From NCBI GenBank assembly GCA_036499825.1, contig DASYCZ010000026.1, forward strand, positions 372,001 through 436,000: 64,000 nucleotides of DNA, in the 5' to 3' direction. The first letter of the stretch is position 1. Each line of letters begins with the position of its first letter. Source of the stretch: Paradevosia sp036499825. GTDB lineage: Bacteria > Pseudomonadota > Alphaproteobacteria > Rhizobiales > Devosiaceae. Positions 8,591-16,833 of this stretch are shown here, piece after piece. Under the pieces are notes generated by a model, which was not told the DNA's origin, did not search any database, and saw nothing but the letters and a program-made list of their open reading frames with translations. Made by a program: the position numbers and the translations under genes.

Positions 8591-9238
8591 CTACCAGCCG
8601 CAGGCAGTGCGGATAGGGGCCAGCGCCTGGGTCATGCCGGTCAATGTGAATTTGGCAGTGACTTTCGGTCCGGAAGAGGGGCTGGCGGAAATAGTCGCCG
8701 TCTTGGCATCCATGAGCTGCTTGACCAGCGGCACGGCGACGGCGCTGGTGCCCACAGACATCATACTGTCATAGCCGCCGGTGTTGACCGACTGTGCCTT
8801 GCCGCCATCGATGGTGATCGATACCGCGCGGTCATCATCGCTCATATAGTGGCTGGGAAACCAGAAGCTCAGAGAGGTATTGTTGTTTCCGCAGGTGATC
8901 GAGAGCTTGGCCATCTGGTCGCTGTCGCTCATCGGCTCGCTGGAAATATTGGTGACGGTGATGAACCGTCCCGGCCCGACGGGCGAGGGAGATGTCGTCA
9001 GCGGCCAGCCATCCACTGCCGTCGTCAGGTCGATCGTGGGGTTGGATGGCGCGGCGCTGATGCCGGTGACCGGATCGGGTGCATTGGCTCCGGTACGGAA
9101 AATCAGGTCGTAGCACAGCAGCCGGCGGGCTTCGTCGTCGATGCGCGCGCAGGTCTGGCCGGTGGCCGGCGCCTGGGCGATGACCGGCGTCACCAGGAAC
9201 AGGGGAGCAAGGGCCAAAAGGGCAATGGGTCTAAACAA
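8591..9238 (-). CDS. VasI/TagO-like secreted protein
   Basis: A 215-aa protein with an N-terminal signal peptide (ends near VIAQA). The mature part begins with a two-cysteine motif (CARIDDEARRLLCYD) and ends with PIRTACGW. In between are a strand with SDSDQMAKLSITC and a GGYDSM segment. This pattern is that of the VasI/TagO family, which in type VI secretion loci sits in the cell envelope. No other type VI gene is present in the window, so it is probably a stand-alone envelope protein. The start is TTG with no strong ribosome site and is uncertain. It is convergent with the epimerase-like gene (3-nt gap). Confidence 0.62.
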   Translation of the reverse strand: MFRPIALLALAPLFLVTPVIAQAPATGQTCARIDDEARRLLCYDLIFRTGANAPDPVTGISAAPSNPTIDLTTAVDGWPLTTSPSPVGPGRFITVTNISSEPMSDSDQMAKLSITCGNNNTSLSFWFPSHYMSDDDRAVSITIDGGKAQSVNTGGYDSMMSVGTSAVAVPLVKQLMDAKTATISASPSSGPKVTAKFTLTGMTQALAPIRTACGW

Positions 9239-9404
9239 TGGGCGCCCGAAAGTTGTCTGGTGGCGAGGGCTTACCTACGCGACGAATTCGTCCGAATTTG
9301 TGGCTGATCCCAGCCTCCGCCACTCAACCCTTCGCCAGCGTCATTGTCCAGAGGCCAGATGATCCCCATTTAGCTCAAAGGTCCACAAGGGAAGGAAAGA
9401 CGCC

Positions 9405-9950
9405 ATGTTGAACCGCGAAGACCGCGAGGCCATCGACACCTTGTTCGAGCGGCTGGAAGAGGTCGAGCGTAATAATCCGGATCGCGACCGCGAGGCGGAG
9501 CGGCTGATCGCCGAAAAACTCAGCAACGCGCCGCACTCGCCCTACTATCTGGCTCAAACGGTGGTGGTGCAGGAGCGGGCTCTGGCTGAGGCCGAGCAGC
9601 GGATCGCCGAGCTTGAGCGGCAAGCGCGTGGCGCAACCCGACAAGGCCGGACGCGCGGTCCGTGGGATCAGGACCCTGACTATGGCCGGGGCGCCGGCCC
9701 CGGTGCGGGTGGCGGCTTTCTGGCCGGTGCGGCGCAGACTGCTCTGGGAGTGACGGGGGGCGTGTTGCTCGGCAGCCTGCTGGGCGGCCTGTTCTCGGCC
9801 GGGTCGGCTCAGGCCGATGATGGCGACAGAAACCGGGATGACGATCGATCTTCCGATGATGATCGGGATGACCGGAACGACGATCAGGGCAATGACGACG
9901 ACATGTCCGATGGCGGCGATGACAATTTCGATACGGGCGGCGACTTCTAA
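9405..9950 (+). CDS. DUF2076 family protein
   Basis: A 181-aa protein matching the DUF2076 pattern. Residues 1-75 form a charged helical, coiled-coil-like domain (REDREAIDTLFERLEEVE). A Gly/Ala-rich hydrophobic segment at about 98-125 could insert in a membrane. From about 127 there is a very acidic Asp/Arg/Asn-rich tail of repeated short D, R and N runs. The ATG at 9405 follows AAGGAAAG. Function in the family is not established; proposals of envelope association rest on the glycine-rich segment. Confidence 0.82.
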   Translation: MLNREDREAIDTLFERLEEVERNNPDRDREAERLIAEKLSNAPHSPYYLAQTVVVQERALAEAEQRIAELERQARGATRQGRTRGPWDQDPDYGRGAGPGAGGGFLAGAAQTALGVTGGVLLGSLLGGLFSAGSAQADDGDRNRDDDRSSDDDRDDRNDDQGNDDDMSDGGDDNFDTGGDF

Positions 9951-9969
9951 GACGTTATCCTAAAGCGAA

Positions 9970-9994
9970 ATCCCGCCGCACGTTGCGGCGGGAT
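9970..9994. terminator. Stem-loop terminator between convergent genes
   Basis: A perfect 11-bp stem (ATCCCGCCGCA against its complement, 3-nt CGT loop) lies between the DUF2076 gene and the convergent lipoprotein gene. The minus-strand reading is followed by a T-rich TTTCGCTTTA, so it serves the lipoprotein gene best and may work both ways. Confidence 0.7.
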
Positions 9995-10011
9995 ATCAGT
10001 CTGCCCTGGGC

Positions 10012-10368
10012 TTACTGGACGCCCAGCGCCTGCTTGGCGGCGCTTTCGGCCATATCGCCGGTCTGCTTGATGAGGTCGGCGCTGAGGCCCTGAGCCTTCG
10101 CGGCGTCCTCGGCAGCCTTGCGTGCCTGAGCGACCGTTGCGGTCTTCTGTTCCGGCGTCATCTGGGCTGCACCGGCCTGAATAGCTGCCATGGCCTGCTC
10201 GGGGGTCATCGCGCCGGTGGGAGCGGCGGCCGGAGCAGCAGGCGTCGCGGCGGGCGTTGCGGGCTGGGTGGTCGCGGCCGGAGTAGCGGGCGCCGCCGGC
10301 TTGTTGTCACAGGCGGCAAGGGTAAGGATGGAAAGGGCCGCCAAGGGCAGCAGGAATTTGGAATTCAT
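10012..10368 (-). CDS. Small Ala/Pro-rich lipoprotein
   Basis: A 118-aa protein with a lipoprotein signal: hydrophobic core and lipobox LAAC with Cys20 as the acylation site. Asp follows Cys20 (CDN), a feature linked in enterics to inner-membrane retention. Residues 24-55 are an Ala/Pro/Thr linker, and the remainder is a small helical domain with MTPEQ repeated twice. No family is recognised. A hairpin terminator lies just downstream and a divergent promoter region upstream. Confidence 0.8.
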   Translation of the reverse strand: MNSKFLLPLAALSILTLAACDNKPAAPATPAATTQPATPAATPAAPAAAPTGAMTPEQAMAAIQAGAAQMTPEQKTATVAQARKAAEDAAKAQGLSADLIKQTGDMAESAAKQALGVQ

Positions 10369-10699
10369 AAGATTATTTTCCTATCTTTATCGGGTGAGCC
10401 CAGTCGTATCCGCCTAGCGCGGACAGGCTCTATGTGTCGGTGCGTGCACGACATTTCGGAAATACTCCGAAGAGGTGCCAGAGTGGTCTTCCCCCCACAC
10501 GGCTTCGTTACCAGATGAATCTGGGCAAAGTTTTGGCATTTTTACGGCAGAAATTTGACACATAAAATGCAATATTTTTCTGCCGGGAACGCTTGGCGTT
10601 TTGCGGTTCGGAAGAACTCTATTTCTGTCGAAATCGGCTATGCGGAGACTGTAGTATCAAGTGGTTCCGATGTTTTCCGACTCAACTGGAGTATCACCC
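10369..10699. other. Divergent promoter region, lipoprotein and IMPase-family genes
   Basis: 331 nt without a gene, clearly richer in A+T around 10530-10630. It holds a 9-bp inverted repeat CGGCAGAAA (10545-10553) and TTTCTGCCG (10577-10585) separated by 23 nt, which could be an operator for either gene. No canonical promoter was assigned. Confidence 0.5.
10545..10585. repeat. Inverted repeat CGGCAGAAA, operator-like
   Basis: Perfect 9-bp arms at 10545-10553 and 10577-10585 flank an AT-rich 23-nt spacer in the divergent intergenic region. The arm and its flank (TTTACGGCAGAAA) also occur, inverted, at 3938-3950 upstream of amn. Confidence 0.45.
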
Positions 10700-11515
10700 G
10701 TGACGACCGATCGCCTGTCAGCCGCCGCCTCACCGATGCTTGTGGAGATGGCGAGGATCGCCATGGAGGCGGGCGGCATCGCGCGCTCGTCGCTGCACCG
10801 GTATGCGGCGGGCGAAATGGTTCACAAGAAGCCACGCGACTTCCAGACCGAGGCGGACGTGGCCGTCGAAAAGTTCATCGTCGACGCCCTGCTTGCGGCG
10901 TTCCCGGATCATGGCATCTGGGGTGAAGAGCAGGTGGGCAATCGCGAGCTGGCGAGCGGCGCGCCCCGCTTCCTGATTGATCCCATCGATGGCACCACCA
11001 ACTATGCCTGGGGCATTCCACATTTCGGCATCGTGATTTCCGAGGAACGTGACGGCGCCATCGTGAAGGGCGTTGTCTACGACACGATGCAGGACGAGTT
11101 GTTCAGCGCCGAGCAGGGAGCGGGCGCCTATCTCAATGGCCGCGCGATCCGCGCGACTAACAATGCCGACCCGGTCAATGCCGTGGTCGGCGCGGGCCTG
11201 CCCGTACCCGGGCAGGTCAAGTCCGTGCCGGTCGAAACTTATCATGGCGCCCTGCGCCGGCTCATGGATACGACGTCGGGCGTCCGCCGGCTCGGTTCGG
11301 CGGCGCTGTCGCTGGCCTATGTTGCCTGCAGCCGGCTGGACGGCTTTTTCGAAGACGGCCTGTCGCCGCTCGACTATGGCGCTTCAGTGCTGATCGTGCG
11401 CGAGGCGGGCGGTGTCGTCACGGGATTCGATGGCCAGCCGATCCCGAAATCGGGCGCCATCCTGGCCGGGGGCACGGCCATCCACCCCTGGCTGGTCGAG
11501 GGCTTCAGGCCTTAG
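10700..11515 (+). CDS. Inositol monophosphatase family protein
   Basis: A 271-aa Mg2+/Li+-sensitive phosphatase of the IMPase/SuhB/HisN group. Metal ligands are visible as GEE (Glu76), IDPIDGTTN (Asp94, Asp97) and the late PLDYGA aspartate. Substrates in the family include inositol 1-phosphate and histidinol phosphate; this one cannot be assigned by eye. The GTG at 10700 is chosen because GGAG lies 8 nt upstream, while the GTG at 10661 and ATG at 10670 lack a ribosome site. It overlaps the convergent P-loop kinase gene by 4 nt, so it lies beside an importer/phosphodiesterase operon and may act on its products. Confidence 0.88.
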   Translation: MTTDRLSAAASPMLVEMARIAMEAGGIARSSLHRYAAGEMVHKKPRDFQTEADVAVEKFIVDALLAAFPDHGIWGEEQVGNRELASGAPRFLIDPIDGTTNYAWGIPHFGIVISEERDGAIVKGVVYDTMQDELFSAEQGAGAYLNGRAIRATNNADPVNAVVGAGLPVPGQVKSVPVETYHGALRRLMDTTSGVRRLGSAALSLAYVACSRLDGFFEDGLSPLDYGASVLIVREAGGVVTGFDGQPIPKSGAILAGGTAIHPWLVEGFRP

Positions 11516-12054
11516 GCGTTGCTCCTGGCGGGCGCGAAACTGCCCGCAGGTGTAACTTCACCTGTGGCGATGATGTCGGCGATGGCCGCAATAGTGTCGT
11601 CCAATGGGCCGGTGTTGTGAATGACATGGCCCAGTTCACCAAGATTGTGCTGCAGTGTCTGGTAGGTGTCGAGGACGCGGGGACCCAGCCGCTCGCGGCC
11701 CGGGCGCGTCGCCTCGCGCTGCTCGACCATTTCAAAGGGCGCCCAGATCGTAAAGACGTAGACCGGTGTGTCGGGCCGAAGGCCACGGCAGAACGTTTCG
11801 ATGTTCTGGCGTCTTGAAAAAACATACTCGAACAGGACGCGGGGCGCGCGCATTTCGATGTAGCTCCGCACGAGCGCTGCGCCGGCGTGATAGGTCGAGC
11901 CCGGCCCGAGATAGTTGCGCACGTCGCGCGGCGAGAATGTCAGCAGGGTGTCGCCGGATACGTTGATCGTGCCCGGCAATTTGCCAGCCAGGGTGCGGGC
12001 GACGGTGGTCTTTCCCACGCCGGCGGGACCATTGAGAATGACGACGTGAGACAT
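11512..12054 (-). CDS. P-loop kinase-like NTPase
   Basis: A 180-aa AAA/kinase-fold protein with Walker A GPAGVGKTT at residues 9-17 right at the N-terminus, as in small-molecule kinases such as chloramphenicol phosphotransferase or shikimate kinase-like enzymes. An EQREATRPGRERLG segment may be the lid. The substrate is unknown. It starts 8 nt after the stop of the phosphodiesterase gene and is therefore the last gene of the PHO-box operon, which suggests a role in processing the imported compound. The family assignment beyond the P-loop is tentative. Confidence 0.78.
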   Translation of the reverse strand: MSHVVILNGPAGVGKTTVARTLAGKLPGTINVSGDTLLTFSPRDVRNYLGPGSTYHAGAALVRSYIEMRAPRVLFEYVFSRRQNIETFCRGLRPDTPVYVFTIWAPFEMVEQREATRPGRERLGPRVLDTYQTLQHNLGELGHVIHNTGPLDDTIAAIADIIATGEVTPAGSFAPARSNA

Positions 12055-12062
12055 CTGACGCT

Positions 12063-12899
12063 CTAACCATCAAGTAACGCGGCAAGGCCGGTGGGGTCAT
12101 CCGTCGTAATCTGGTCGGCCTTGAGGGAGAGCAACCGTTCGACGAGCGGTCTCGCGGCGGCATCAGCGGTCTTGATGGTGTAGGCGTCGATGCGTTTGCC
12201 GCCCTGATGAAATGCGTCGACGATATCGAAGCCGGAATCGGCGGCGAACAGGACCAGGGGATGGGCGAGATAGATCATCTCCGCCCGTGGCGACGCTTCC
12301 AGTGCTGAATCAACGAAATGGCTGAAGTCCCTGTTCTGGAACAAAGCCTCGAGCTTGCCCTCGTGGCAGGGGTCGTAGCCGATATGGAGGCCGGCGGTAC
12401 CGTTGCCCAATGCGGCAACGGCGCCGGCGTCACCAGCCGACAGGATCATGTGCGTGGCAACCGGGCCGACGATAGTTCTGAACGCCGTGATGTCACGAGG
12501 TGTCAGAACGCTCAGGTCTTCCTTGAAATCGAGCTGCAGAATGGCTTCCGGATGCAACCCGCCTTCAGCGAGGAGGGCGGCAAGATCTTCAAGCAGCATG
12601 ACTGGATGCGTGGTGGGTTGGCCGGCATTGTCGCGAAGGCGCAATTGCCTGATGGTGTCGGCATGGGTTGTGGCGACGGTGCCGGTGCCGGTTGTCTCTC
12701 GATCGAGCGTCGTGTCGTGCAGCACGGCGAAGCCGCCATCGGCATGCCGCACCAGGTCGACCTCGACGCTGGCGCCCAGCTTCATGCCTTCGAGGATGCG
12801 GTGGCCGGTAAAGACCGGATCGGAGGCAGTCCGACGCGCTCGATGCCACTTGAAATAGGTGCGGTGGCCGCTGCGCGTACAGAAGATGTCATTGGGCAT
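12063..12899 (-). CDS. Glycerophosphodiester phosphodiesterase family protein
   Basis: A 278-aa TIM-barrel phosphodiesterase of the GDPD/UgpQ family, which splits glycerophosphodiesters into sn-glycerol 3-phosphate and an alcohol. The paired acidic ligands are in VEVDLVRHADG, the second histidine in LHDTTLDRETTG, and LQLDFKED corresponds to the family LELK strand. The first catalytic His-Arg is less canonical: HR occurs at 19-20 and 33-34 without the usual HRG. No signal peptide, so it acts in the cytoplasm on imported substrate. The ATG at 12899 overlaps the ATPase gene by 11 nt. Confidence 0.88.
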   Translation of the reverse strand: MPNDIFCTRSGHRTYFKWHRARRTASDPVFTGHRILEGMKLGASVEVDLVRHADGGFAVLHDTTLDRETTGTGTVATTHADTIRQLRLRDNAGQPTTHPVMLLEDLAALLAEGGLHPEAILQLDFKEDLSVLTPRDITAFRTIVGPVATHMILSAGDAGAVAALGNGTAGLHIGYDPCHEGKLEALFQNRDFSHFVDSALEASPRAEMIYLAHPLVLFAADSGFDIVDAFHQGGKRIDAYTIKTADAAARPLVERLLSLKADQITTDDPTGLAALLDG

Positions 12900-13959
12900 G
12901 AGCGATGTTTCTAGCAGGTTGGTCCTGTGCCGTTTCGGTACGATAGACGGCTTCATTATTGCGGAAAATGGCATATTGCCGGGGCACCAGCGCCACCGAT
13001 CCGCCGGCCTGCCAGCCATGCGTGGGCGCCACCATGGCCTTGATGCGCTGGTCATCCGGCAGATCCAGGTCGACGATGGCGTGGGTACCGAAGTCGACGG
13101 CGCGATGCACCTTGGCGCCAGTGCCGGCAGAAAGTTCAAGGGCTTCCGGTCGCACGGCGAGGGTGGCGGGCCCATCCGCAACCGGCGCCGCGGTGGTGAT
13201 GCCGCGGCCGGTGAAAGTGCCGTTACGCACTTCCCCATCGATCATGTTCATGGTGCCGATGAAGCCGGCGACGAACGGCGTCTGAGGCTGACGATAAAGC
13301 CGGTCCGGCTTGTCGATCTGTTCGATATGGCCGTCGCGCATGACGACGATGCGATCGGCCAGCGCCAGTGCCTCGTCCTGGCCGTGGGTGACGAACAGCG
13401 CCGTGATATTCAGCCGTTGCTGGATGTCGCGCACTTCCTCGCGCAGGCGTTCGCGCAGGTGCTGGTCAAGGCTGGCGAAGGGTTCGTCGAGCAGCAGGAT
13501 CTTGGGCTCCAGCACCAGTGAGCGGGCAAGAGCCACGCGCTGCTGCTGTCCGCCCGATAGCTGGTTGGTCTGGCGCTTGCCGTAGCCGCGCAGGCCGACC
13601 AGTTCGAGCACGGCCTCGACCTTTTCGGCAATCACCGAGCTCGGCAGGCGACGAAGCTTCAGGCCGAAGCCGATATTGCCGGCCACGGTCATGTGGCTCC
13701 AAAGCGCGTGACTCTGGAACACCATGGTGGTGGGCCGGCGTTCGGGCGGGACGCCGGTGACATCCTCACCATCGATGCGGATGGCCCCGCTGCTCGGCTT
13801 TTCGAAACCGCCGATCATGCGCAGCACGGTGGATTTGCCGGAACCGGACGGGCCAAGCAGGCAGACCAGTTCGCCATCTGCCACGTCCAGCGCAAAGGTG
13901 TCGACCGCCTTGGTGGCTCCGAAAGTCTTGGTGACGCCATCGATTTGCAAGCGGGCCAT
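12889..13959 (-). CDS. ABC transporter ATP-binding protein (PotA/FbpC-type)
   Basis: A 356-aa ATPase that powers import by the two permeases encoded just upstream. Walker A GPSGSGKST is at 36-44, signature LSGGQQQRVALAR, Walker B ILLLDEPFASLD, and a TOBE-type regulatory domain occupies about 240-356. It belongs to the spermidine/ferric/2-aminoethylphosphonate branch, not the UgpC/MalK branch usually paired with glycerol-phosphate uptake. It lies 20 nt after permease 2 and overlaps the phosphodiesterase gene. Confidence 0.93.
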   Translation of the reverse strand: MARLQIDGVTKTFGATKAVDTFALDVADGELVCLLGPSGSGKSTVLRMIGGFEKPSSGAIRIDGEDVTGVPPERRPTTMVFQSHALWSHMTVAGNIGFGLKLRRLPSSVIAEKVEAVLELVGLRGYGKRQTNQLSGGQQQRVALARSLVLEPKILLLDEPFASLDQHLRERLREEVRDIQQRLNITALFVTHGQDEALALADRIVVMRDGHIEQIDKPDRLYRQPQTPFVAGFIGTMNMIDGEVRNGTFTGRGITTAAPVADGPATLAVRPEALELSAGTGAKVHRAVDFGTHAIVDLDLPDDQRIKAMVAPTHGWQAGGSVALVPRQYAIFRNNEAVYRTETAQDQPARNIAHAQ

Positions 13960-13979
13960 GCGCTACTCCAAGCCAGAAC

Positions 13980-14801
13980 TTATCCGCCGAAACCGCGGGC
14001 GAAGGAGCCGGAACTGATCACGCGTCGGGCGAACAGCAGGGCGAAGAAAGAGGGAATCCAAAGGATAACGGACAGCACGGCGCCATACTGGATCACCGGC
14101 TGGTTGTTGATGAATGAGATCATGAGAACGGGCAGGGTGCGAATCCCCGGCGCGCCGATCAGCCAGGCGCCTTCCGTTTCGTAGAAGGTGTTGACGAAGG
14201 TCAGCAGGATTGCGGCCGCGATGGTGGGGGCGGCCTGGGGCAGGGTAATCGACCAGAAGACCCGCAACGGCGTCGCACCGACGTCGCGCGCCGCTTCCTC
14301 CATGCGCCGATCGACGCCCTGGAAGGCGGCGACGGGAATCCAGATCATGAACAGGAGCGTGCCCACGAGCTGGATGAGCACCACGCCCCAGAAGGTGCCG
14401 ATGAGATTGAGGCTCAGGAAGATGCCTGCGATGGCAACCAGCAGGCCGAATTTTGGGAAGGCCTGACCGGCGAGGAATGAGAAGAACAGGATGTTCCGCC
14501 CGGGAAACTCGAGCCGCGCGAAGGCGAAGGCGGCCGGCAGGCAGATCGCGGCAGAGATCAGGGTGACGACGGCCGCCAGGGAGATACTGGTGGTGATCGC
14601 AGACCATACGTCGGCGCGCGCTAGCGTCTGGTTCCAGAACTTGAGCCCGAATTCCTGCGGGATGATAGCGGGATAGCGCCAGACATTGGTAAAGGCCCAG
14701 GTGCAGACGACCACCAGGGGGAAGATGATGACCAGGGTCAGCACCACCGCGAAAGCGGTGCCTGCCCAGTCGATCTCCCGGCGCGCTGCTATTCTGGCCA
14801 T
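13980..14801 (-). CDS. ABC transporter permease (PotC-like)
   Basis: A 273-aa inner-membrane permease with about six hydrophobic segments. The coupling loop is EAARDVGATPLRVFWSITLP, the EAA motif that contacts the ATPase. It starts 5 nt after the stop of the partner permease. Together the pair forms the heteromeric channel of the operon. Confidence 0.92.
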   Translation of the reverse strand: MARIAARREIDWAGTAFAVVLTLVIIFPLVVVCTWAFTNVWRYPAIIPQEFGLKFWNQTLARADVWSAITTSISLAAVVTLISAAICLPAAFAFARLEFPGRNILFFSFLAGQAFPKFGLLVAIAGIFLSLNLIGTFWGVVLIQLVGTLLFMIWIPVAAFQGVDRRMEEAARDVGATPLRVFWSITLPQAAPTIAAAILLTFVNTFYETEGAWLIGAPGIRTLPVLMISFINNQPVIQYGAVLSVILWIPSFFALLFARRVISSGSFARGFGG

Positions 14802-14806
14802 GGGCG

Positions 14807-15679
14807 TCAGTTCCTGCGGTTGCGCGCCACGGAGCGCACGTAGAAGAGGCCAAACACGATGCAGAAAAAGAATGAGATCACGGCCTGGGTGATGGCGTTT
14901 GGCGGATCGTAAAGGTCGCGGAAAGTGCGTTGCATGAACGGTCCCATCATCTCCGGTGCGGCTGGCCCCAACACATAGGGCAGGGTGAAGGCGGAGAAGA
15001 TGCCGAGCACCGAAAACGAGACGGCGACCAGGATGGAGTTGGCGATGCGCGGCAGGATGATGTTCCAGAGCAGCGCGATGCGGCCGGCCCCCACATCACG
15101 AGCCGCCTCGACGGCCTGGTTCGAGACCGCGCCCAAACCGGAGATGAGGATCAATACGGTCAGCGGGATATGGTCCCACACCAGGCCGATGAGCGGGCCC
15201 CATGAGGTAAGGTAGGGCGAGCGGATTTTCGGCAGATGCGCGGCATTGAGAAGGATGTCGACCATGCCGTTGGGGCCGAGAACGCGGATGAAGGCGTAGC
15301 TCAGGATGATCGATGGCACGAACATCGGAAAGATCGCAAGGCTTTGCACATAGGAGGCAAGCCTGCCATTGGCAAACCGCAGGTAGAGCGCGATGGGCAG
15401 GCAGATGATCACCAGCAGCACCGCCGCGATTGCGGTGGTCCACAGCGTCACCGTCAGGTTGGCGAGGCTGTAACTGTCGGAGAAAAAGAACTGGTAGGTC
15501 TTGAGCGTGAATTCGGTCTGGCCATTGGCGTCGGGCTGCCAGAACGTCGTCACGACGGCGGAGATGATCGGGTAGATTACCATCCAGCCGATCAGCAGCA
15601 CCGGAATGGCGACGAGCAGGAGGCCGGCTAGCCCCCTGCTGTCGATTGTCCGCGGTTCACGCGTAACGGCGGTTGTCAC
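14807..15679 (-). CDS. ABC transporter permease (PotB-like)
   Basis: A 290-aa inner-membrane permease with about six membrane segments and an EAA loop (EAARDVGAGRIALLWNIILP). The GTG start at 15679 overlaps the stop of the binding-protein gene as GTGA, which indicates translational coupling. It is the first channel subunit of the PHO-box operon. Confidence 0.92.
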   Translation of the reverse strand: MTTAVTREPRTIDSRGLAGLLLVAIPVLLIGWMVIYPIISAVVTTFWQPDANGQTEFTLKTYQFFFSDSYSLANLTVTLWTTAIAAVLLVIICLPIALYLRFANGRLASYVQSLAIFPMFVPSIILSYAFIRVLGPNGMVDILLNAAHLPKIRSPYLTSWGPLIGLVWDHIPLTVLILISGLGAVSNQAVEAARDVGAGRIALLWNIILPRIANSILVAVSFSVLGIFSAFTLPYVLGPAAPEMMGPFMQRTFRDLYDPPNAITQAVISFFFCIVFGLFYVRSVARNRRN

Positions 15680-16833
15680 GCAGAGCGATCCACGTTCGGC
15701 GCGACGTTGCGGTACCAGCCGTCATTGATGGCCTTGTCCCAATCGCCGCCCGGGAACACCGGGATCGAGCTGGGGATGAGGTCCTTGTACTTGTCGTGCA
15801 GATCGGAGGCGACGTAGTCCCACGAAACGCCCGGGAAGCCGCCGAGTTCGGTGATCACGGCGGACTGGATTTCTTCCGAAAGGAGGAAATCGGCCAGCTT
15901 GATGGCCAGCGCCTTGTTGGCGGCGTTGCTCGGGATGGTGATGCGCGTGAAGTTGCCCGGGAAACCGAGGTCGCTGAGCTGCAGCAGGCCGGTGGTGTCG
16001 GGCAGAACGCCTTGCGAGATGGCGGACAGGGACTGGTCGGACCAAGCCGGAACCATCGTCACGGCGCCCTGCGACAGGAGCTGAATCGACTGCGTGTTGC
16101 CGGACGTGTAGGCACCCTGATCCATCATCGACGGCGCCAGGTCCTTGAGGATGTCCCAGGCCTTCTGCAGCATCGGCTCGGCAGTGGCGGCGGAGAAATT
16201 GTCGACCGTGAACAGCGAGGGGTCATTGCCGGTAGCCTCGTAGATGGCCCGCCGCACGAAGTTGCCGCCGGCGCCGCCCTTGTCGGGGCGGTTGTAGATG
16301 AACTGGCCGGGGTTGGCCTTGATCCACTTGACGAGATCGGCCCAGGTCTTGGGAGCATCCGCGGCGGAAAGCTTGGTGGTGTCGTAGGCCAGCAGCACTT
16401 GCGAGCCGCGATAGGGCAGGTTCTGCGTCAGGTTGTCGATCTTGAAGGCCAGCGGATTGATCTTGGAATAGTTGGAGAGATTCTCCTTGGAGAGATCGAC
16501 CCAGAGCCCCTTGTCCAACGCACCGACCGGCTGGCGGGCGTCGAAACCTTCGAAGAAGTCGGCCTGGGGATCGGCACTGGTGCCGAGCGCCGCGAGGGCG
16601 CGCGAGGCAATCGCCTGCAAGCCGGCATTGTCACCCCCATCGACGAGATTGATGGTGATGCCCGAGTTCGCGGCTTCGAACTTCGGCTTCACGACATTGG
16701 TCCAGAAATCGAGAATGTTCTGGTCCGAGCTCGTGTACCAGTCGATGCGGTTCGGCTCGGCGAACGCAAAGCGCGGCAGCATGGCTGCGCCCGTTGCGGC
16801 GGCACCGGCGAGAAGAAGGTCGCGGCGTTTCAT
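15676..16833 (-). CDS. ABC transporter substrate-binding protein
   Basis: A 385-aa periplasmic binding protein of the PotD/Fbp-like extracellular solute-binding class. The leader MKRRDLLLAG is Tat-like (twin Arg followed by hydrophobic residues), with cleavage expected after FAFA near residue 25. The ATG at 16833 is chosen for its AAGGAG site; a longer open frame upstream crosses the promoter. It is the first gene of the binding protein-permease-permease-ATPase-phosphodiesterase-kinase operon. Four PHO-box heptamers 98 nt upstream suggest induction by phosphate starvation, so a phosphorylated organic such as a glycerophosphodiester is the likely ligand (inference). Confidence 0.92.
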   Translation of the reverse strand: MKRRDLLLAGAAATGAAMLPRFAFAEPNRIDWYTSSDQNILDFWTNVVKPKFEAANSGITINLVDGGDNAGLQAIASRALAALGTSADPQADFFEGFDARQPVGALDKGLWVDLSKENLSNYSKINPLAFKIDNLTQNLPYRGSQVLLAYDTTKLSAADAPKTWADLVKWIKANPGQFIYNRPDKGGAGGNFVRRAIYEATGNDPSLFTVDNFSAATAEPMLQKAWDILKDLAPSMMDQGAYTSGNTQSIQLLSQGAVTMVPAWSDQSLSAISQGVLPDTTGLLQLSDLGFPGNFTRITIPSNAANKALAIKLADFLLSEEIQSAVITELGGFPGVSWDYVASDLHDKYKDLIPSSIPVFPGGDWDKAINDGWYRNVAPNVDRSA

